Assembly: GCA_014378525.1 (NCBI GenBank)
Contig: JACMNL010000132.1
Location: forward strand, 1-64,000
Length of the DNA stretch: 64,000 nt
Direction: 5' to 3'
Source: Bacteriovorax sp.
Lineage (GTDB): Bacteria > Bdellovibrionota > Bacteriovoracia > Bacteriovoracales > Bacteriovoracaceae
A model generated the notes under the pieces. The model did no database searches and was not told the DNA's origin. It saw nothing but the letters and a program-made list of their open reading frames with translations. Below are positions 49,969-59,382 of the stretch, piece after piece (positions within the stretch are counted from its first letter, which is position 1; each line of letters opens with the position of its first letter). A program made the position numbers and the translations under genes.

Positions 49969-50739
49969 ATGAACAATGATAATGCTATCATCAACCGTGT
50001 TCCTCATATTATTCTGCTGTACTGGATCATTAAAATTGCATCTACTACATTAGGTGAAACCGGCGCCGATATGTTCTCCATGACTTTCAATATCGGTTAC
50101 GGTTATACAATCGTCATCTTTATGGCCTTATTTCTTGTTTCACTCGGTGTAAAACTAGCGATGAAAAGATATGAAACTATTTCATATTGGTTTCTTTTTA
50201 CGATGACTGCAATTGTTGGCACAGCTATCTCAGATTATATCGACCGCACTTTAAAAATGGGGTATGCGGCCGGATCTGCATTATTGTTGACACTACTTTT
50301 AGTTGTTTTAGGTGTTTGGTATAAAACTGAAAAATCAATTGATGTGGAAAAAATCACAACTACACGGGCCGAACTTTTTTACTGGATGGCCTTTCTTGTG
50401 GCCAACACTCTTGGTACTGCGGCCGGAGATTATCTTTCAGACAATCTGGAAATGGGTTTCATGTTCAGTGCCGCTTTGATTGCTGTCGTTCTTGTCATCA
50501 CTGCTTTATTGCATTTTTATACAAAGATGTCCGGCATTCTGCTTTTCTGGATTGCTTTCGTATTAACCAGACCGTTTGGTGCAACTTTCGGAGACCTGCT
50601 TACAAAGACTCACGAAAAAGGCGGACTGGATCTTGGAACAATTGGCTCATCAATTTTCTTTGCCATCGTTCTTGTCATTGCTCTACTTAGAGAAATTCAT
50701 GTAGAAAAATCCAAAGTTGTAAAAGATTTTGCTCTCTAA
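49969..50739 (+). CDS. COG4705-like multi-TM membrane protein with four internal repeats
   Basis: Four hydrophobic repeats carrying [LIG]G[ET]xx[AS]D-type motifs; start at ATG 49969. Confidence 0.65.
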   Translation: MNNDNAIINRVPHIILLYWIIKIASTTLGETGADMFSMTFNIGYGYTIVIFMALFLVSLGVKLAMKRYETISYWFLFTMTAIVGTAISDYIDRTLKMGYAAGSALLLTLLLVVLGVWYKTEKSIDVEKITTTRAELFYWMAFLVANTLGTAAGDYLSDNLEMGFMFSAALIAVVLVITALLHFYTKMSGILLFWIAFVLTRPFGATFGDLLTKTHEKGGLDLGTIGSSIFFAIVLVIALLREIHVEKSKVVKDFAL

Positions 50740-50750
50740 ATAAATACTTT

Positions 50751-50788
50751 CATAAAACGTAAGGGCCACTGGTCACTTACGTTTTATG
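50751..50788. terminator. Bidirectional terminator overlapping a CDS 3' end
   Basis: CATAAAACGTAAG-N12-CTTACGTTTTATG, perfect 13-bp stem. Confidence 0.75.
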
Positions 50789-51786
50789 TTTTTAAAGATA
50801 TTACTCGAATCATCCCCACCAGATTTTCCACCGAACACATATCGAATAGAAACCCCATATCTCATTCCATCTTTAGTTTCCGAACCGGGATTGTAGGTTG
50901 TATAATTGGCCTCAGCCCCAACGATAATATGTTTACTTAGATTAACATTGTATCCAAGACCGACTCTCTTCAAAGTCTGGGGAATTAAAGTAGCGTCCAT
51001 AGAAAGCTGGCCCGGACCCATTTTACGAGAGAGACCAGCAGAGATTGCGAAATGGGAGTCTCGATAATCCGGATTATTGTCAAAATGTATATTTTCATTC
51101 CAGAAAGTCCATTTGCCATCTTTGGATTTAACGATAATTCCAATGTCCTGTCTGTTTTCTACACCCAGTTCTGGATTGTCACCATTTCCTAAATGCATAG
51201 CTGACGCCTTTATTTGAATTTGCTCTGATACATCTTTGCTAAAGCGAACCGCATAACCGTCAATGGTCCCAATTCGTAAATCTCCATCCTTTGTTTCAAA
51301 AACAGATGCTTCCATTTTATCGAACAATTGAAAATTTGTATCTAGAGCAACTGTAAAGCCTACGACTTCATTATGTACTCCAAGTTCGTGCACTGGACTC
51401 TCTTTCGGAATAGGCATTAATGTATTGTCGAATCCATATGCGATTTCCTGTTTACCGATGACAATCGCAACAGGTTTGCCACCAATGTTTTTAATTTCGA
51501 TATGTGCTGCTTTTATAAAATCTTCAAAATTAAAATTTTGCGGAAGTGGAGCACCATCCAGGATTAAATCGCGATCAAGTTTTAATTTAATCGATGCTTT
51601 TATATTTTCAGATAACTGATCAGTGAGCAGAATTTCGGCCTGATCTAATCGAACGTTTTCAGTGTCCGGCCCGGTTGTTGTGAGACCCTCAAAAGGAATA
51701 TTTCCGTCCCATGTGTATTTGGGTTCTGGTTCTGCAAAGGCAGAAAAAGAAGAGGCCAGAAGTAAGCTTAGAATTAATAATTTCAT
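50773..51786 (-). CDS. Outer-membrane porin-like protein
   Basis: Signal peptide ending SAFA, beta-rich, 'IVIGKQEIAYGFDN', C-terminal strand 'YGVSIRYVFGG'. Confidence 0.65.
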   Translation of the reverse strand: MKLLILSLLLASSFSAFAEPEPKYTWDGNIPFEGLTTTGPDTENVRLDQAEILLTDQLSENIKASIKLKLDRDLILDGAPLPQNFNFEDFIKAAHIEIKNIGGKPVAIVIGKQEIAYGFDNTLMPIPKESPVHELGVHNEVVGFTVALDTNFQLFDKMEASVFETKDGDLRIGTIDGYAVRFSKDVSEQIQIKASAMHLGNGDNPELGVENRQDIGIIVKSKDGKWTFWNENIHFDNNPDYRDSHFAISAGLSRKMGPGQLSMDATLIPQTLKRVGLGYNVNLSKHIIVGAEANYTTYNPGSETKDGMRYGVSIRYVFGGKSGGDDSSNIFKNIKRK

Positions 51787-52270
51787 AACAACTCCGAAAT
51801 CTAGTTTAAAAGATATATCGAAGTTTATTTGAAACTAGATTTCCGCATTTGATTTGCGAAAAATATTCACTGGTTCTGTCTAAAATTTAGTCAGTTTTTT
51901 ATTGTAAATAGCAGATCTTTCGTGCGAAATGGATTATTACAATTAAGTAATGAAGTTAGTGATTAGTAAACAATCCAGTCCCGGCCATTGTGATAACAAT
52001 AAAAATTAAAATAGTTTAAGAATAAATGACCAGATGGACTCAGCGATAGGATTAATTATTTTTAATATTTTTTTACTTGCCTTCCGAATTTATAGTTTTA
52101 TATTCCCAGATATATTAAAAGTTAAATACCAACCAATCAGGAGAAAAAGATGGACGAGCACCCCACAAGCACTTTTTATTTTCCTGAGAAGTGTAATCCT
52201 GTTTTTATATTCTAAAAATCGTTTAATCTCTCAGGTTTTTCTATCATGAAAACACTTATGAGATTGAGTT

Positions 52271-54028
52271 ATGCAAAAACGACAGCCCTTTTTTAATTTT
52301 TCACTTTATGTTCTGATTGATGAATTTGATTTCACATGGCGGGATCTCGTTGCCATTATGATGTTCATTTCTTCTTTATGGCTCGGGATAAATCTCATCC
52401 GGGATATGGACGTGCCTTACAGCACTACAACTTTTCAGAACCTTGATTTGAGTTACTCCAGAATTCCGTATTACATGATGAGAAGTACGTTTCGAATGTT
52501 CCTTGCCTATGGCGCTTCTTTATTATTCACCACAACCATTGGTTACTGGGCCTATCGTAGCAAGCGCGCCAGAGCTTTTATCATTCCGATCGTTGATATT
52601 TTACAATCCGTTCCTGTACTGGGATTTTTGTCGATCACGGTGACAGGATTTATGTCTTTTTTTCCACATAATCTTCTGGGAGTGGAGCTGGCGAGTCTGT
52701 TTGCTATTTTTACAGGCCAGGTCTGGAATATGACTTTAGGTTTTTATCATTCGCTAATTACACTTCCAAACGACTTAAAAGAGGTTTCCCGGGTCTATAA
52801 ATTAAATCCCTGGCAGCGCTTTACCAGACTGGAGTTGCCGAATTCGACAATATCTCTTGTGTGGAATTCAATGATGAGTTTTGGTGGCGGATGGTTTTTC
52901 GTTGTTCAAAGTGAAATGATTACTGTGCTGGGAAAAAATATCAAGCTGCCAGGAATTGGGTCATATATGGGAATGGCGCTTGAAAAAGGGGACTCCCGGG
53001 CCGCGCTGTATGCAGTCCTTGCAATGGTGACTACAATTGTTTTAATCGATTTATTATTCTGGAAACCAATCACTGTGTGGTCCATGAAATTTAAAAACGA
53101 GCAAGTGGATTCAAGCGAAAATCCGAAGTCGTTAATTTTTGAAATTTTAAACAAATCGAAACTTGTGAATAGAATTGTTAATTTCATAATGAGTTCAATC
53201 GATACATTTTTTAACTGGTTTTTTAATCTTGGTGCCGTGGTCTTTTATAAAAACAACAGAAAAACCAGAGTTACAAAGAACAATAAAATACTGGATTTTG
53301 TTTTTTATCTTTTAGTTATCATCCTTATCTTTTACGTCACTTGGTTTGCTTTCAGCGAAATAAAAAATAAAATTTCCTTTCCTGATATCCTGCTGGTTTT
53401 AAAACTTGGAACCTACACAATGCTTAGAGTTTTTCTGATGGTCATTGTATCAACAGTTATCTGGACACCAATAGGTGTTTGGGTTGGATTTCGTCCGAAC
53501 GCTGCAAGAATTGTAAGACCTATGGCGCAGATTGGAGCTTCATTTCCCATCAACATGACTTTCCCGATTGTTGTAGGATTTTTTATCAGTCACAATGTCG
53601 ATATGAACTGGGGAAGTATTTTTCTGCTTTCTCTCGGGGCCCAGTGGTATGTTCTATTTAATATCATAGCCGGCGCATCTTCTATTCCAGGCGATATGAA
53701 AGAGTGTGCACGTATTTTTAAATTAAAAGGTATCAAGCTCTGGTCTAAGATGATTATCCCTGCGATCTTTCCTTATTGGGTAACCGGGGCGTGTACGGCC
53801 GCTGGTGGTGCATGGAATGCCAGCATCGTTGCCGAGTATGCTAGTTTTGGAAAACAGAAATTGATTGCTCAGGGACTTGGATCCTACATTTCGCAGGCGA
53901 CGAGTGATGGAAACTGGAACGGAATTTTCTTAAGCATCGTCACGATGTCTGTGTTTGTTGTTTTCATTAATCGCTTTGTTTGGCGCAATCTTTATAAATT
54001 GTCTGCTGAAAAGTTTCATTTGGAATAG
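52271..54028 (+). CDS. Fused double-domain ABC importer permease (NitT/TauT type)
   Basis: Two BPD-transport-like modules: 'SRVYKLNPWQRFTRLELPNS' and 'ARIFKLKGIKLWSKMIIPAIFPYWVTG'. Confidence 0.88.
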   Translation: MQKRQPFFNFSLYVLIDEFDFTWRDLVAIMMFISSLWLGINLIRDMDVPYSTTTFQNLDLSYSRIPYYMMRSTFRMFLAYGASLLFTTTIGYWAYRSKRARAFIIPIVDILQSVPVLGFLSITVTGFMSFFPHNLLGVELASLFAIFTGQVWNMTLGFYHSLITLPNDLKEVSRVYKLNPWQRFTRLELPNSTISLVWNSMMSFGGGWFFVVQSEMITVLGKNIKLPGIGSYMGMALEKGDSRAALYAVLAMVTTIVLIDLLFWKPITVWSMKFKNEQVDSSENPKSLIFEILNKSKLVNRIVNFIMSSIDTFFNWFFNLGAVVFYKNNRKTRVTKNNKILDFVFYLLVIILIFYVTWFAFSEIKNKISFPDILLVLKLGTYTMLRVFLMVIVSTVIWTPIGVWVGFRPNAARIVRPMAQIGASFPINMTFPIVVGFFISHNVDMNWGSIFLLSLGAQWYVLFNIIAGASSIPGDMKECARIFKLKGIKLWSKMIIPAIFPYWVTGACTAAGGAWNASIVAEYASFGKQKLIAQGLGSYISQATSDGNWNGIFLSIVTMSVFVVFINRFVWRNLYKLSAEKFHLE

Positions 54029-54036
54029 GTGAATTT

Positions 54037-55359
54037 ATGAAAGTATTAACTTCTCTTGAAAAAGTTTCTAAAACATACAATCTTGAAAATGATCAAGATG
54101 TTTTAATTTTAAAAGATATTAACTTAACGGTTAAAGAAGGTGAGTTCATCGCGCTCCTTGGCCAGTCTGGTTCCGGAAAATCAACCATTCTCAGAATCAT
54201 GTCAGGTCTTATTCCTCCAAGCACAGGACGAGTCATACATAACGAAGAAGTTCTGGATGATGTTAACTCTGATGTGGCAATTGTTTTTCAAAGTTTCGCT
54301 CTCTATCCATGGCTCTCAGTTGCTGAAAATGTCCGCATTGGTCTTAACCAGAGAAAACTGACGAAAACAGAAGAAGACAGTGAAATTGAAAATGCGCTCG
54401 ATCTCATTGGTCTTGGTGGACACGAAAATGCATATCCAAAAGAGTTGTCCGGTGGAATGAGACAACGTGTAGGTTTCGCCCGCGCACTCGTGGCCAAACC
54501 AGAAATTCTTGCAATGGACGAGCCCTTCAGTGCACTCGATGTTTTTACTGCCAGAAATTTACGTGCTGAAATTATCCGTCTCTGGCAAAACGGAAATGCC
54601 GGATTCAAATCTGCTTTCATGGTGACTCACAATATTCAGGATGCCGTTGCAATGGCCTCGCGAATTTTAATTCTTTCAAGTAATCCCGGGAGTGTTGTAT
54701 ACGATATAAAAAATGAACTCTCTTACCCTAGAGATGAAAAGTCTTTCGAGTTCCAGGCAAGGGTGGATGAAATTCACGATATGATAACTAGCTTAACTCT
54801 TCCTGATAAAGATAAGGATTATGAAAAATCATTTATAATGCCAAAGGATTTGAAGGAAGGTCCATCAACTGAACTATCACACCGTATTGAATCGATTCCT
54901 GCCGTAACAGCAGGAAGGATGATCGGTCTTCTTGAAATGATTGCTAATGATAAAGGATTGGTAGATATTTTTGATTTGTCAGCACAAATGCGTGAGGAGT
55001 TTGGTCTAACTATTTCCGTTACAAAAGCACTAGAGCTTCTGGATCTGGTAGAAACACCTAAGCATGATGTTGTACTCACTCAACTTGGCCATCAACTTGT
55101 TATCTCCAATACTCTCGATAGAAAAATTATTTTCAGGGATCAGATTAAAAAACTCAATCTGTTTAAAATTATTTTAAATAAACTTGAAATGCAGACTGAG
55201 GTCAGTGAAGTCGCACTTCAGGAAGAAATTGCAGATAAACTTCCTTATGAAAACGCCGATAAAATATTCGATACCATTGTCGACTGGGGACGTTTTGCAG
55301 AGATCCTCGATTACGATATAAACAGGAAAGTTATTTACGCGCCTGAAGAAGAAAATTAA
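54037..55359 (+). CDS. NitT/TauT-type ABC ATPase with C-terminal AAA-associated domain
   Basis: '[16 protein letters not shown]', '[15 protein letters not shown]', '[12 protein letters not shown]'; C-terminal winged-helix-like region. Confidence 0.9.
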   Translation: MKVLTSLEKVSKTYNLENDQDVLILKDINLTVKEGEFIALLGQSGSGKSTILRIMSGLIPPSTGRVIHNEEVLDDVNSDVAIVFQSFALYPWLSVAENVRIGLNQRKLTKTEEDSEIENALDLIGLGGHENAYPKELSGGMRQRVGFARALVAKPEILAMDEPFSALDVFTARNLRAEIIRLWQNGNAGFKSAFMVTHNIQDAVAMASRILILSSNPGSVVYDIKNELSYPRDEKSFEFQARVDEIHDMITSLTLPDKDKDYEKSFIMPKDLKEGPSTELSHRIESIPAVTAGRMIGLLEMIANDKGLVDIFDLSAQMREEFGLTISVTKALELLDLVETPKHDVVLTQLGHQLVISNTLDRKIIFRDQIKKLNLFKIILNKLEMQTEVSEVALQEEIADKLPYENADKIFDTIVDWGRFAEILDYDINRKVIYAPEEEN

Positions 55360-55384
55360 AAGAATAAAAACACCTGGGAAATGG

Positions 55385-55717
55385 ATGATCATTTTAAAAA
55401 CACTGCTTCTATTTATCGTTACTTCACTCACAGAAATCATTGGATGTTATCTTCCATATCTCTGGCTGAAAGAAGGAAGGTCAGTATGGCTTTTGTTACC
55501 TGCGGCCTTGAGTCTATTCTTGTTTTCCTGGTTGCTCACACTTCATAATACAAACGCAGGACGAATATACGCTGCCTATGGTGGAATCTATATTTCAGTA
55601 GCTCTTTTCTGGATGTGGTTTGTAGAAGGTAAGAGACCTGATCATTGGGATGCTATTGGAATTTGTATAATTCTAATTGGTAGCGGGATTATATATTTTT
55701 CTCCGCACAGAATTTAG
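55385..55717 (+). CDS. YnfA/UPF0060-family membrane protein
   Basis: '[39 protein letters not shown]', '[31 protein letters not shown]'. Confidence 0.92.
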   Translation: MIILKTLLLFIVTSLTEIIGCYLPYLWLKEGRSVWLLLPAALSLFLFSWLLTLHNTNAGRIYAAYGGIYISVALFWMWFVEGKRPDHWDAIGICIILIGSGIIYFSPHRI

Positions 55718-55736
55718 TAAAAATAAGTTGAAAGAA

Positions 55737-55811
55737 TGGTAGTCGGAATAGGGATCGAACCTACGACCACTTGGATGTCGACCAAGCGCTCTACCACTGA
55801 GCTATCCGACT
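55737..55811 (-). tRNA. tRNA-Val (anticodon GAC)
   Basis: Reverse complement AGTCGGATAGCTCAGTGGTAGAGCGCTTGGTCGACATCCAAGTGGTCGTAGGTTCGATCCCTATTCCGACTACCA folds as a cloverleaf; CCA encoded; anticodon stem CTTGG/CCAAG. Confidence 0.93.
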
Positions 55812-55918
55812 ATTGATGAGCGCCTATACTAAGATCCCTCGAGTTTCCTGTCAAACTTTCTGTTGTGTGTTATCTGTTTTTTTCGTGCCTGCAGTTTCCA
55901 CATAAGCTATATTTAAGC

Positions 55919-57568
55919 ATGCAGAAAAATAGAATGCCTCTCAACTTCGGTGGCCTCCTTTGGGGCCAGTTAAAAGAATTTAAAATTTACTACATCTTCG
56001 GTGCCATCGCACTTGTTGCCACTCACGAAATCCAAAGTCAGCTGCCATTTATGGCAAAAGAGCTGGCGGATTTTGTCGCGAAAAATAACAATGAACTTCG
56101 TCCGAGTTTATTTTTTTTATGTGCGCTGGGAATTCTGGTTTTCAGAACGTCTTCAAGAATTTTATTTTTTTATCCGGCCCGTTTATTACAAAAGTTTTTG
56201 CGTGCAGAACTTCTGGAGAAACTGGAATCCAATACACCTCAGAGATTTCGTCATTTAAATTCAGGTCAGCTTTTTCAATACCTCTCGGGGGACATTGATC
56301 AGATCAGGGCCTTGATCGGGTTCGTTGGTCTTCAAGGTGCAAACTTTATTATCGCGTTTTGTATTCTTGTTCCGAAGATGATGGCGTTTAATGCCGGCCT
56401 GTTAGTTGCGCTGACTCCGATGCTTGCGTGTTTTATTATTTTCACAGTTGTTGTTTCACGAAACAGAAAATATTTTAAACTGACTCAGGATATGCAGGGT
56501 GAAGTTCAAAACTTAATCATGGAAAGTTATGTAGGGAAGAGAACGATTAAAAACTTCCACTCAGAAGACTCGTTCATGAAACTCTTTTCTGAACTCTCTT
56601 TGAAAGAACTTTATTATTTTTATAAATCGAGTTTAGGTGTTTCCATTTCAATGCCACTGATTGGATTTGGAGTCGGGCTCTCACTTTTATGGGGTGCCCA
56701 GATTATTAAGGCCAACCATCTCGGTGCAACTTCCTTAATTTTATTTTCAGGATTTATTTTCTTATTCATGGAGCCGATGGGGTATCTTTCATGGATTGGG
56801 ATCGTCGTTTCACGATCGCACGCTTCTTGGGAGCGTTTAAAAGACCTGGATTTAGCTCTGACAACTTCCATTGAAGCTGAAGAGAAGCTGAGAAATTTAA
56901 ACCTTGAAGTTGTAGAAAACAATTACAAACTCCCTTACTGGGAAAACTCACTGACAATTAATTTCCGGCCGAATGCCTGGAACGTGATGATTGCCAAAAC
57001 CGGTCACGGTAAAAGTGAGATGTTATTAAAGCTTTCAGAAGTTTTAAGACAGCGCGGGAAAAATATCAGCTTAGTTGCGCAGGATCCATATATCTTCAAC
57101 GATACGATCGAGCGAAACGTATTTCTTGGAAAAAAAGAAACGGATGCTGAGCGCGAGTATGCAAAAACTATTTTAAAAATTCTGGGGCTAGATTATTTAG
57201 AGCCGAACCTTGAAAATCTTATGAAGATGGAAGTGGGAGAAAACGGAAAACGTTTATCCGGCGGGCAGGCGAAAAGATTAAGCCTGGTTCGAAGCCTGAT
57301 GAGTGAAGCGGAAATTCTCATCTGGGATGACCCGTTTTCATCTGTGGATTTAATTCTGGAAAAAGAAATTATCCTGGAATTAAAAAAACATCCGATTATG
57401 AACAACAAAACAATTATTTTGACGAGCCACCGTCTCTCGACCGTCAGACACTCCGACTATCTGGTATTTCTGGATAAAGAGGATGGAGTGGTTGAAGAAG
57501 GAATGGTTAACGATTTACTAAGAGAAAACAGCAAGACGTATGAATACTTCCAAAAACAAATGGTATAG
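55919..57568 (+). CDS. ABC exporter half-transporter (degenerate-site NBD)
   Basis: TM domain then 'AKTGHGKSEMLLKL', 'LSGGQAKRLSLVRSLM', Walker B 'ILIWDDP'; start at ATG 55919. Confidence 0.88.
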   Translation: MQKNRMPLNFGGLLWGQLKEFKIYYIFGAIALVATHEIQSQLPFMAKELADFVAKNNNELRPSLFFLCALGILVFRTSSRILFFYPARLLQKFLRAELLEKLESNTPQRFRHLNSGQLFQYLSGDIDQIRALIGFVGLQGANFIIAFCILVPKMMAFNAGLLVALTPMLACFIIFTVVVSRNRKYFKLTQDMQGEVQNLIMESYVGKRTIKNFHSEDSFMKLFSELSLKELYYFYKSSLGVSISMPLIGFGVGLSLLWGAQIIKANHLGATSLILFSGFIFLFMEPMGYLSWIGIVVSRSHASWERLKDLDLALTTSIEAEEKLRNLNLEVVENNYKLPYWENSLTINFRPNAWNVMIAKTGHGKSEMLLKLSEVLRQRGKNISLVAQDPYIFNDTIERNVFLGKKETDAEREYAKTILKILGLDYLEPNLENLMKMEVGENGKRLSGGQAKRLSLVRSLMSEAEILIWDDPFSSVDLILEKEIILELKKHPIMNNKTIILTSHRLSTVRHSDYLVFLDKEDGVVEEGMVNDLLRENSKTYEYFQKQMV

Positions 57569-59324
57569 TTTATTTTTCTTTGAAGGCTCAAAAGGGATGC
57601 TGGCATTAACAGTCGTCTGTTTGATTTTGTCTTCCGTTCTCGGGGTCAGAACTCCACAACTTGTGGCGAACCTGTCTAAGAATTACAGTGATGACTCACT
57701 TTTTTCATCATCGCTTCTGGCGTTGTTTTACAACTTTCTTTTCGTTTACTTAAACAGAGTTATGTATCAGCTTGCCGTGAATAAATATGTGCGCCTTCTA
57801 ATTCAATATGCCCGCACTCAAACTTACGGCAGATGGCTTTCAAGCAATGAGCACGACAGTGAAAAGTATCCGCAAGGGGAAATCCTCTCGCGTATTATGT
57901 CGGACACTGAAGCTATTCGAGATTTGATTACCTCAGGTTCATTCGGTATTTTTATTGATTTAAGTTTCGTTGTTTCATGTTTGATCGGTTTCATTACATT
58001 AAATAAATTCACCGGATTTTTTATCAGTGGAACTGAAGTGCTGGTGACTCTAGGACTTATCTGGGGAAGCCAGCTGATGCGTGATGTGTTTATGAAGCTC
58101 AGAAACTCTCAGGCGAAAGTTAACCGTGTTACGGCCAACGTTCTGGGTGGATTCCACCAGATGTATTACACCCGTCACGACAAGTACGCTTCAGTGAAAT
58201 CGAATGCGGCCTTCGAAGACTTTTTAGAAAAACAAAATCAGGCCAACAATTTAGATGCTGCTTACTACGCTGTTGCTGAATCGCTTTATCCGATTTTACT
58301 GGCGCTGGTTATATTTGTATTTCCTTATTCTGGATTAACGGAAGCTGCCCTTATTTTTGCTATTGTGGATTTAATCCAGAGATCGATCAGTCCTATTAAA
58401 GAAATTTCAGGAAAAATTGCGAACATCCAGAGAGCGATTACGGGGATCGATCGCATTCAGCATTTTTTAAATGACATGCCTTTTAAACTGATGATGAACT
58501 CTTCAAGACTTTTATCTGAAACTCATCACTCGCGCTTAGTGAAACTTGACGTCAACGTTCCGAAGTTTACTTATCCTAAACGAGTAAAGAAAAATGCAGA
58601 TGACACTGAAGAAGTACGCGATACTTTTTCTCTTCAAAATATTAAATTCCAGGGTTACCCGGGGCAGTTGATTGGGATCGTGGGACTATCCGGTTCAGGT
58701 AAGTCAACTCTCTTGAATATTCTCGCTGGAAATGTGATTGCCCCTGAAGCCGTTGTAGATCTGACTATGAAGACCGATGAAAAGAATTATCATCTGGCGA
58801 TCCGCGATCTGGATGAATACCGCCGCGAAGTGAGTATCGTTTCTCAGGAATCGCATATTTTCAGTGAATCACTTATTTTCAATATCACATTGAAACGTGA
58901 ACTGGTTCCAGCGGAAATTGAGCATTTTGAAAAAACATGGAAAGAACTTGAAACGAGCATCCCTTACTTAAAAACCATGGGACTTAAGACTTTCGAAAAG
59001 ATCAATCCTACAAAATTATCGTTGGGGCAAAGACAACTTCTGGCCGGCGTTCGTGCCTGCTATTTAAAAAAGAACATCGTCTTCTTCGACGAGATTTCTT
59101 CGGCCCTGGACTCGGAACTGGAGCAGGCCCTGCGTGTTTGTATTCTCCTGATTCAGGAGTTCTCACTCACGATTATCGTCGCTCACAGAGTAGAGACCAT
59201 CATTGGAGCAGACCAGATTCTGGTCATGGATAAAGGTCTGGTTGTTGACTCGGGGAATCACGAAGAACTTTTAAAATCTTCGAATGTTTACCAGGAATTT
59301 ATCCGCGAACTCTCGCATTCCTGA
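57540..59324 (+). CDS. ABC exporter half-transporter (partner)
   Basis: 'GIVGLSGSGKSTLLNIL', 'LSLGQRQLLAGVRA', 'IVFFDEISSALD'. Confidence 0.9.
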   Translation: MNTSKNKWYSLFFFEGSKGMLALTVVCLILSSVLGVRTPQLVANLSKNYSDDSLFSSSLLALFYNFLFVYLNRVMYQLAVNKYVRLLIQYARTQTYGRWLSSNEHDSEKYPQGEILSRIMSDTEAIRDLITSGSFGIFIDLSFVVSCLIGFITLNKFTGFFISGTEVLVTLGLIWGSQLMRDVFMKLRNSQAKVNRVTANVLGGFHQMYYTRHDKYASVKSNAAFEDFLEKQNQANNLDAAYYAVAESLYPILLALVIFVFPYSGLTEAALIFAIVDLIQRSISPIKEISGKIANIQRAITGIDRIQHFLNDMPFKLMMNSSRLLSETHHSRLVKLDVNVPKFTYPKRVKKNADDTEEVRDTFSLQNIKFQGYPGQLIGIVGLSGSGKSTLLNILAGNVIAPEAVVDLTMKTDEKNYHLAIRDLDEYRREVSIVSQESHIFSESLIFNITLKRELVPAEIEHFEKTWKELETSIPYLKTMGLKTFEKINPTKLSLGQRQLLAGVRACYLKKNIVFFDEISSALDSELEQALRVCILLIQEFSLTIIVAHRVETIIGADQILVMDKGLVVDSGNHEELLKSSNVYQEFIRELSHS

Positions 59325-59382
59325 TTTTTTCTCGCTATCATTATGACTAGTGAAAAATTATCTATCCAAGGTAGGAGTCGTA

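Noticed and set aside
52034-52249. 71-aa plus-strand ORF upstream of the fused permease; also a 21-codon ORF at 52150 with an AGGAG-like SD
   Set aside because: No domain similarity, the two overlap each other in different frames, and neither can be favoured without expression or conservation data.
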